A stretch of 44,200 bases of DNA, from assembly GCA_047974855.1 (NCBI GenBank), contig JBKECT010000034.1, forward strand, positions 1 through 44,200, given 5' to 3'. Shown one piece after another: positions 38,755 through 44,200 of this stretch (positions are counted from its first letter, which is position 1; every line of letters starts with the position of its first letter). The notes under the pieces are model-generated. The model was not told the DNA's origin, did not search any database, and was given only the letters and a program-made list of their open reading frames with translations. Position numbers and translations under genes: made by a program. The stretch comes from CAYNRG01 sp047974855 (lineage in GTDB: Bacteria; Bacillota_I; Bacilli_A; Erysipelotrichales; Erysipelotrichaceae).

Positions 38755-40521
38755 ATGAAAATTAAAGAGAAGATTAAATTATTGAGACAAGAGATGGCTA
38801 AAGAGGGGATGGATGCTTATTACATTCCAACATCTGACTTTCACCAAAGTGAATATGTCGCTAAGTATTTTAAAGTTCGTGAGTATATGAGCGGGTTCAC
38901 AGGCTCTAGAGGTATGATGGTGGTTACTCAAAAGGAAGCGGTGATTTGGGTTGATGGTCGCTACTTTACCCAAGCGGATAAAGAGCTAAAGGGAAGTGGT
39001 ATCAAGGCTTTAAAGATGGGGCAACCACAAGTGCCTACACTTAATCAATACTTGTCTGATTTTTTCGTAGATGGTGGTGTGTTGGGGTTTGATGGCCGCA
39101 TTATAAGCGTAACGGATGCCGCTATGCTGAAAACTCCTGGTGTAAAATTTAAGTCTAAGGACTTAATTGACGCGATATGGACAGACCGTCCACGACTACC
39201 TTTTGGAGAATGTTTTGTGATGCCTGCAAAATATGTGGGAGAAAAAGCTGACAAGAGAATTGAAAGAGTTCGCACTGAAATGAGAGAAAATGGGCATGAT
39301 GTGATGGTGGTCAGTGCTCTTGAAGATGTAGCTTGGTTACTAAATTTAAGAGGACATGATATTGAAAATACACCAGTCTTTTTATCCTATGTGACTATTT
39401 CAATGAAACAGGTGGTCTTGTACGTAGACAAAAAGAAATGCTCACCTGCTGTTATGAAGTATTTGAAGTCAATAAAAGTAAAAGTGAAACCTTACAATGC
39501 ACTTCAACAGGATTTAAAAGAATTAAAAGGAATATCAGTTGTTATAGAACCACAGTCACTAAGTATGGTGCATCGAGGTGTGATTGCTTCATCATGTAAG
39601 GTGAGTGAAAAAGCGAGTGTTATAAGGCTATATAGAGCTTTTAAAACAAATCAAGAGTTAAAAAGCTTGCGTCAGGCTCATATTAAAGATGGTGCTGCTT
39701 TAACTAAATTTATACACTGGGTAAAAACAAATGTTGAAAAGCGACAAATCACAGAATGGGATGCTTTGGTAAAATTAAATGAATACCGTTCAAAAATGGA
39801 TTTGTTTATTGAGCCTAGTTTTACAAGTATTACAGCTGCAGGAGCTAATGCAGCAATGATGCATTATAGTGCATCAGAGCAAAACCATGCAGTGCTTGAA
39901 AAAAGAGGATTCTTTTTAGTGGATTCTGGTGGACAATACTTTGATGGAACAACGGATGTAACAAGAACAATTGTTTTAGGAAAAGTGTCAGAGAAAGAAA
40001 AGAAATATTATACAGCGGTTTTACGTGGGATGATTCGCTTAAGTCAAGCTAATTTCTTGAAAGGTGTTAGCGGAGCAGACTTAGATATCTTGGCACGTGG
40101 ACCAGTGTGGGATTTGGATTTAGATTATCAATGTGGAACAGGACATGGAGTTGGATTTTGTTTAGGAGTTCACGAAGGACCTCATGGGTTCCGTTGGGGA
40201 GTTTATCGTACTCCACTAGAAGAGGGAATGGTGATTACCAATGAACCTGGGATTTATCTTCCTGAGGAGTTTGGAATTCGAATTGAAAATGAATTAATCG
40301 TCCAAGCAAAAACTAAAAACTTTTATGGACAGTTTATGAATTTTGAAACGATGACGCTTGCACCAATTGATTTGGATGCCATTATTCCAAGTGAGATGAC
40401 AAAAGAAGAGTTAACTTTCTTAAATGATTATCATGAAGAAGTGTACAAAAAAATAAGTCCATTTATGACACCAAAGGAAAAAATATGGTTAAAGCATGAG
40501 ACAAGGAAAATTTTAAAATGA
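38755..40521 (+). CDS. pepP: M24-family Xaa-Pro aminopeptidase
   Basis: 588 aa from ATG 38755 (GAGG 9 nt upstream; GTG 38749 is too close to it). It belongs to the long, three-domain aminopeptidase P type: two creatinase-like N-terminal domains, then a pita-bread metallopeptidase domain. Ligands are Asp in VDSGGQYFDGTTDVTRT (two), His in GTGHGVGFCLGVHEGPHG, and Glu in TNEPGIYLPEEFGIRIENE (two). It is cytoplasmic and removes N-terminal residues preceding proline. Overlaps exoA by 4 nt. The symbol follows common usage; the longer form differs from E. coli PepP. Confidence 0.88.
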   Translation: MKIKEKIKLLRQEMAKEGMDAYYIPTSDFHQSEYVAKYFKVREYMSGFTGSRGMMVVTQKEAVIWVDGRYFTQADKELKGSGIKALKMGQPQVPTLNQYLSDFFVDGGVLGFDGRIISVTDAAMLKTPGVKFKSKDLIDAIWTDRPRLPFGECFVMPAKYVGEKADKRIERVRTEMRENGHDVMVVSALEDVAWLLNLRGHDIENTPVFLSYVTISMKQVVLYVDKKKCSPAVMKYLKSIKVKVKPYNALQQDLKELKGISVVIEPQSLSMVHRGVIASSCKVSEKASVIRLYRAFKTNQELKSLRQAHIKDGAALTKFIHWVKTNVEKRQITEWDALVKLNEYRSKMDLFIEPSFTSITAAGANAAMMHYSASEQNHAVLEKRGFFLVDSGGQYFDGTTDVTRTIVLGKVSEKEKKYYTAVLRGMIRLSQANFLKGVSGADLDILARGPVWDLDLDYQCGTGHGVGFCLGVHEGPHGFRWGVYRTPLEEGMVITNEPGIYLPEEFGIRIENELIVQAKTKNFYGQFMNFETMTLAPIDLDAIIPSEMTKEELTFLNDYHEEVYKKISPFMTPKEKIWLKHETRKILK

Positions 40522-41270
40522 AGTTAATTTCATGGAATGTGAATGGACTTAGAGCATGCGTTAAAAAAGGATTTTTAGATTATTTTGAACAAGAAGATGC
40601 AGACCTTTTTTGCTTACAAGAAACGAAGTTGCAACCAGATCAAATTGATTTGGAGTTAAAAGGCTATTATCAATATTGGCATAGTGCACAACGAAAAGGG
40701 TATTCAGGCACGGCAATCTTTACAAAAAAAGAACCATTATCTGTTCAAACTGATTTTGAAAAAGATGTGTTTAATGATGAAGGTCGTGTGTTGACCTTAG
40801 AGTTTGAAACATTTTATATGGTGAATGCCTACGTTCCTAATTCAAAGGAGGAATTAGCACGTTTAGATTATCGCATGGAATGGGAAGATGAATTGAGAGT
40901 GCATTTAAGCGAGCTTCAAAAGAAAAAAGCGGTGATTTATTGCGGAGACTTAAATGTAGCACACCAAGAAATTGATTTAAAAAATCCAAAAACAAACCGT
41001 CGCAATCCAGGATTCAGTGATGAAGAGCGAGAAAAGATGAGTCAGTTATTGGGAAGTGGATTCACAGATACCTATCGTTTTCTTTACCCAGATAAGATTG
41101 AATATTCTTGGTGGTCGTATCGGTTTAATTCCCGGGAAAAGAATACAGGATGGAGAATTGATTATTTTGTTGTATCCGATGATTTAAAAGAGAAAATAAA
41201 AGATGCAAAAATTGATACCCAAATTATGGGTTCAGATCACTGCCCAGTTTTATTGGAAATTGATTTGTAG
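40518..41270 (+). CDS. exoA: Exodeoxyribonuclease III / AP endonuclease
   Basis: 250 aa of the exonuclease III family that nicks DNA at abasic sites in base-excision repair. Motifs are MKLISWNVNGLRACVKKGF, LCLQETKLQ, GYSGTAIFTK, CGDLNVAHQEIDL, and GWRIDYFVVSDDL with GSDHCPVLLEI. Length is normal for the Firmicutes ExoA type. It starts within the aminopeptidase stop (ATGA) and precedes pepV by 12 nt. Confidence 0.95.
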   Translation: MKLISWNVNGLRACVKKGFLDYFEQEDADLFCLQETKLQPDQIDLELKGYYQYWHSAQRKGYSGTAIFTKKEPLSVQTDFEKDVFNDEGRVLTLEFETFYMVNAYVPNSKEELARLDYRMEWEDELRVHLSELQKKKAVIYCGDLNVAHQEIDLKNPKTNRRNPGFSDEEREKMSQLLGSGFTDTYRFLYPDKIEYSWWSYRFNSREKNTGWRIDYFVVSDDLKEKIKDAKIDTQIMGSDHCPVLLEIDL

Positions 41271-41282
41271 AAAAGAGGAAGT

Positions 41283-42632
41283 ATGGATATTAAAAGACAA
41301 GTAGATGCTCATTATGAAGCCTTAGTTAATCATTTAGGAGAGTTAGTAAAATTTAATTCAGTTGAAGGAAAAGCGGATGGAGACTATCCCTTTGGCAAAG
41401 AAGTTGCACTGTGTCTTCAAAAAGGGTTAGAGATTGCAGAGGGATATGGGTTTTCAGTTGTTAATCTAGATCACTACGCAGGCTATGTAGAGATGGGATC
41501 AGGAGATAAAGTGATTGGAATTTTAGGCCACTTGGACATTGTTCCTGCAGGAGAGGGTTGGAGTAGTGATCCCTTTAAGTTGCGTATTGAAGATGACAAA
41601 ATCTTTGGTCGTGGGGTATCGGATGATAAAGGTGCTGTGGTAGCTAGTCTTATAGCGATGAAAATTGTTAAAGATATGGGTATTCCTATGAATAAACGAG
41701 TTCGCTTAATTATGGGTACAAATGAAGAAACAGGATCAAAATGTTTAAAACACTATGTTGAAAAAGAGGGGCATATTGATATGGGATTTACACCAGATGG
41801 ATCTTTTCCAGGAGTGCATGGAGAAAAGGGAATGATTGGTGCTAAATTTTATGGAGTACCAAGTAAAATTATTAATATTGAAGCAGGGTTAGCGACCAAT
41901 ATTGTTCCTAATTTATGTAAAATAAAAGTTGAAAAAGGAGTCTTTAATCAACGGTTATTAGAAGAGTATTTTGCGGAGAATGAGTTGCAATTAGAGACTA
42001 GTGAAGAAGCAGATGGAATCGTGCTTGTCGTGCATGGAAGAGCAGCACATGCGAGTACTCCTGATATCGGTATTAATGCAATTACACATACTTTAGTTGG
42101 ATTAAAACACGCTGGGATGCAAGATGACTTTGTGGAGTTCTTTGCTCAACATATCGGAATAGAAACAGATGGTTCACGATTAGGTGTAGCGTGTCATGAC
42201 CACTATGGAGCATTAACCGCAAGTGTTGGTGTTATTCGTTTAGAAAAGGGAAAAGTTTGGGGCACGCTGGATATTCGCTTTCCAGTAACCTTAACGTCAA
42301 AGCCACTACTGGACAAATTACTTCAAGGGCGTCAAGGTGGAGAAATAGAGATTGTAAGATCATCAGAACCGCTTTATTATCCTGTAGATAGCCCGCTGGT
42401 TAAAAAGCTGCTAAGTGCCTATCAAACGGTGACAAAGGATATGGAAACACAACCGATGACTATGGGTGGGGGAACCTATGCACGAGGAATTCACAACTGC
42501 ATTGCTTTTGGTTGCGGATTTCCTGGAGTGGATAATCACATTCATGATGCTGATGAGTTTGTAGGAATTGAAGAATTAAAGCTTCAAACAGAAATTTATG
42601 CTCATGCAATATTGGAATTATTGAAAGATTAG
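41283..42632 (+). CDS. pepV: Dipeptidase PepV (M20 family)
   Basis: 449-aa cytoplasmic zinc dipeptidase that hydrolyses dipeptides with broad specificity. Metal and catalytic motifs are ILGHLDIVPAGEGW, FGRGVSDDKGAVVA, GTNEETGSKC and FTPDGSFPGVHGEKG, and the lid domain is inserted after them. GGGTYARGIHNCIAFGCGFP near the C-terminus is typical. With the upstream aminopeptidase it forms a peptide-salvage pair split by exoA. AGAGGAAGT precedes the ATG. Confidence 0.93.
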   Translation: MDIKRQVDAHYEALVNHLGELVKFNSVEGKADGDYPFGKEVALCLQKGLEIAEGYGFSVVNLDHYAGYVEMGSGDKVIGILGHLDIVPAGEGWSSDPFKLRIEDDKIFGRGVSDDKGAVVASLIAMKIVKDMGIPMNKRVRLIMGTNEETGSKCLKHYVEKEGHIDMGFTPDGSFPGVHGEKGMIGAKFYGVPSKIINIEAGLATNIVPNLCKIKVEKGVFNQRLLEEYFAENELQLETSEEADGIVLVVHGRAAHASTPDIGINAITHTLVGLKHAGMQDDFVEFFAQHIGIETDGSRLGVACHDHYGALTASVGVIRLEKGKVWGTLDIRFPVTLTSKPLLDKLLQGRQGGEIEIVRSSEPLYYPVDSPLVKKLLSAYQTVTKDMETQPMTMGGGTYARGIHNCIAFGCGFPGVDNHIHDADEFVGIEELKLQTEIYAHAILELLKD

Positions 42633-42639
42633 AAATAAA

Positions 42640-42668
42640 AAAGAATCTCGAAAAAAGAGGTTCTTTTT
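42640..42668 (+). terminator. Terminator of pepP-exoA-pepV
   Basis: AAGAATCTC and GAGGTTCTT (one G-U) with an A-rich loop, followed by T residues. Confidence 0.8.
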
Positions 42669-42696
42669 ACTAGTGAGTGATTAATTTTAGGATATT

Positions 42697-42725
42697 CTGA
42701 CAAAATGGATATTTTCATTTATAAT
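42697..42725 (+). promoter_or_regulatory. Promoter of the HAD/CBS operon
   Basis: -35 CTGACA (42697-42702), 17-bp spacer, -10 TATAAT (42720-42725), 20 nt before the ATG. Confidence 0.75.
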
Positions 42726-42744
42726 AGAGACAGAGGTATAAAAG

Positions 42745-43572
42745 ATGAAAAAAGTAAAAGTAGCTATGATGTATGATTTTGATAAGACATTATCGAGTAA
42801 AGACATGCAAGAATTTAGTTTTATCCCATCACTGGGGTATAAGAAAAACAGTGATTTTTGGGAAGAAGTTTCAAAAGTGGCAAAAAGTCAAAAAATGGAT
42901 CGTATCTTGGCTTATTTATACATGATGCTTAAAAAGTCACAAGAGACAAGTCAACCTATTCGGAAGGAAGATTTTGAAAAATTAGGAAAAGATATTCAAC
43001 TTTATCCAGGCGTTTCAACTTGGTTTGAAAGAGTGAATGAAATGGGAGCATCACTTGGTCTAGAAATAGAACATTACATTATCTCGTCAGGATTAAAAGA
43101 AATTATTGATGGCGTGTCCATTGCAGGTCAATTTAAGAAAATTTATGCTTGTCGCTTTTTTTACGATGAAAATATGATTGCAAAATGGCCATCACTTGTG
43201 GTTAACTACACAACAAAAACGCAATATATTTTTAGAATTAACAAACAAGTCTTAGAAGAAGATGAAGATGATGCACTGAATGAATTTGTTGCGGAAGACA
43301 AAAGACCAATCCCATTTCAGAGAATGATTTATGTGGGAGATGGTCTAACGGATGTACCGTGTATGAAACTGGTAAAAGAAAAAGGCGGACATTCCATTGT
43401 GGTCTATGACCAAGATAAAAAAATAGCGTCATCGCTTATTGAACATGGACGTGTTAATTATGCCTGTGAAGCTGATTATACCAAAGGACAAGAAATGGAA
43501 AAATTAGTATTTGGTATTTTAAAGAAAATACAAGCTGAGAAAGATTTAGAAGAAAGGGGGAAAATGAAATAA
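42745..43572 (+). CDS. HAD-superfamily phosphatase
   Basis: 275-aa haloacid-dehalogenase-fold protein. Motif I is MMYDFDKTLSS with the nucleophile Asp and general acid Asp. Motif II lies in EHYIISSGLKEII. Motif IV is MIYVGDGLTDVPCMKLV. The region between motifs I and II is an all-helical cap, as in phosphoserine-phosphatase-like members. Substrate not determined. Its stop overlaps the ATG of the CBS protein by one base, so the two are co-expressed. Confidence 0.82.
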   Translation: MKKVKVAMMYDFDKTLSSKDMQEFSFIPSLGYKKNSDFWEEVSKVAKSQKMDRILAYLYMMLKKSQETSQPIRKEDFEKLGKDIQLYPGVSTWFERVNEMGASLGLEIEHYIISSGLKEIIDGVSIAGQFKKIYACRFFYDENMIAKWPSLVVNYTTKTQYIFRINKQVLEEDEDDALNEFVAEDKRPIPFQRMIYVGDGLTDVPCMKLVKEKGGHSIVVYDQDKKIASSLIEHGRVNYACEADYTKGQEMEKLVFGILKKIQAEKDLEERGKMK

Positions 43573-44200
43573 TGAAAGATAATGCACAGCGATTTTTATC
43601 CGCCTTTGCTCAAATTGAAAAACACTTGCGGGTACTAGCGGGAGAGACGCGTTACGAAAAGTTTTATCGCTTATTAGAAGAGTGTTCTAAGCGAAATAAA
43701 ATTGTCCGCCATTATGAGTTTAATCTACAAGAATATGCAGACTTAAGAAATGCAATTGTTCATCAGCGAGATGGAGAGGGGCGAGTCATTGCTCAACCAA
43801 CGGATGAAGTAGTTATAGAAATTGAAAAGATTTTAAAATTATTAACACAAGCACCAATGGTATCGCAATTCTTTTTGAAAAAAGTGTATGTTTGTGAAAT
43901 GGAGGATTCTATTTTAAAGGTGCAAGAAATTATGCAAAAAGAGGGATATTCCAAAGTTCCGGTGGTTAGTAATCGAGAAGTTATAGGGCTTGTTCACATT
44001 GAAGAAATTGCAAAGTGGGCATGTGATAAGTTAAGGACAAAGGGAGCAGATGAAAAAGTAAGTGCCATTATGCAAGACACCCATAAACAAAGAAATACGG
44101 TGTTTGTTTCAAAAGATACAAGCGTGTATGGAATACCAGAATTGTTTACCCAAGGATTGAAAAATGGGCAGAAATTAGATGCCGTCTTCGTTACTGAAAC
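43572..44200 (+). CDS. CBS-domain protein with HEPN-like N-terminal motif (partial)
   Basis: Starts at ATG 43572, overlapping the HAD gene stop, and stays open to the window end (209 complete codons). The N-terminal helical region of about 95 residues contains YADLRNAIVHQR, where Arg59-x4-His64 matches the R-x(4-6)-H signature of HEPN domains. From about residue 103 a CBS region begins (VQEIMQKEGYSKVPVVSNRE, then VIGLVHIEEIA) and a second CBS motif follows (VSAIMQDT). CBS pairs usually bind adenosyl nucleotides. Whether the N-terminal domain is an active RNase is unknown. Confidence 0.7.
   Translation, partial: MKDNAQRFLSAFAQIEKHLRVLAGETRYEKFYRLLEECSKRNKIVRHYEFNLQEYADLRNAIVHQRDGEGRVIAQPTDEVVIEIEKILKLLTQAPMVSQFFLKKVYVCEMEDSILKVQEIMQKEGYSKVPVVSNREVIGLVHIEEIAKWACDKLRTKGADEKVSAIMQDTHKQRNTVFVSKDTSVYGIPELFTQGLKNGQKLDAVFVTE

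Noticed and set aside
38749..38757. GTG 38749 as the aminopeptidase start
   Set aside because: It is only 3 nt from the GAGG ribosome site; ATG 38755 has proper spacing.

Overview
The window is low-GC, densely coded DNA from a Firmicutes-type bacterium. Signs for this are strong AGGAGG ribosome sites, extended -10 promoters, an ecfA1-ecfA2-ecfT-truA-rplM-rpsI cluster, an L13 leader, PepV, TrmR and HflX. The mix of flavinylated lipoproteins, a lipoprotein flavocytochrome, Hcp/DUF438 proteins, a PTS and surface proteins with FIVAR, LRR and Ig-like modules suggests a fermentative anaerobe, perhaps of the class Erysipelotrichia. The class assignment is an inference.

Layout. 1-1.5 kb: a pseudouridine synthase (rluF) and a 305-bp internally deleted IS30-type relic with both inverted repeats. 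1.5-12 kb: a GntR/UTRA regulator followed by a carbohydrate operon of about 9.6 kb. The operon encodes mannose-family PTS IIA-IIB-IIC-IID, a small membrane-anchored protein overlapping IID, four consecutive cupin-superfamily phosphosugar isomerases (two GPI-type, two class I PMI-type), a 5'-truncated and frameshifted family-8 polysaccharide lyase relic, and a second IIA. The likely logic is that an extracellular lyase once released acidic or mannose-containing sugar, the PTS imports and phosphorylates a sugar, and the isomerases feed it to fructose-6-phosphate. The lyase has lost its catalytic domain.

12-21.2 kb: flavodoxin-fold oxidoreductase, pseudouridine catabolism (psuK-psuG), trmR (possibly leaderless), an anchored Pro/Gln-rich protein, the ECF transporter core, truA, a dead DUF6056-type membrane gene, then the L13 leader with rplM-rpsI. 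21.3-25.4 kb: a lipoprotein FMN/FAD flavocytochrome, a membrane protein with a Cys-containing tail, a DUF937 protein and a stand-alone FMN-binding lipoprotein whose codon use suggests very high expression. The two flavin lipoprotein genes share the same promoter-hairpin-RBS arrangement. 25.5-29.2 kb: tRNA-Ile and tRNA-Ala, then on the minus strand a sortase-like protein lacking the usual Arg, a secreted Ig-like protein, and a YitT-family protein.

29.2-44.2 kb: cutC, a GT-C type membrane glycosyltransferase, a Crp/Fnr regulator with hcp and a DUF438/hemerythrin/PAS protein (nitrosative-stress cluster), a secreted LRR protein, hflX, dps, an M24 aminopeptidase with exoA and pepV, a HAD phosphatase, and a CBS protein with an R-x4-H (HEPN-like) motif cut by the window edge.

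The most unusual signals are: (1) a homologous ~63-residue, two-cysteine C-terminal domain on two unlinked secreted proteins that end at or near a sorting-signal-like sequence without a membrane anchor, one of them next to the Arg-less sortase-like gene; (2) four tandem phosphosugar isomerases in one PTS operon; (3) a perfect A AAA AAG slippery heptamer exactly at the frame break in the lyase relic; (4) a small C-terminally membrane-anchored protein starting inside the IID gene.
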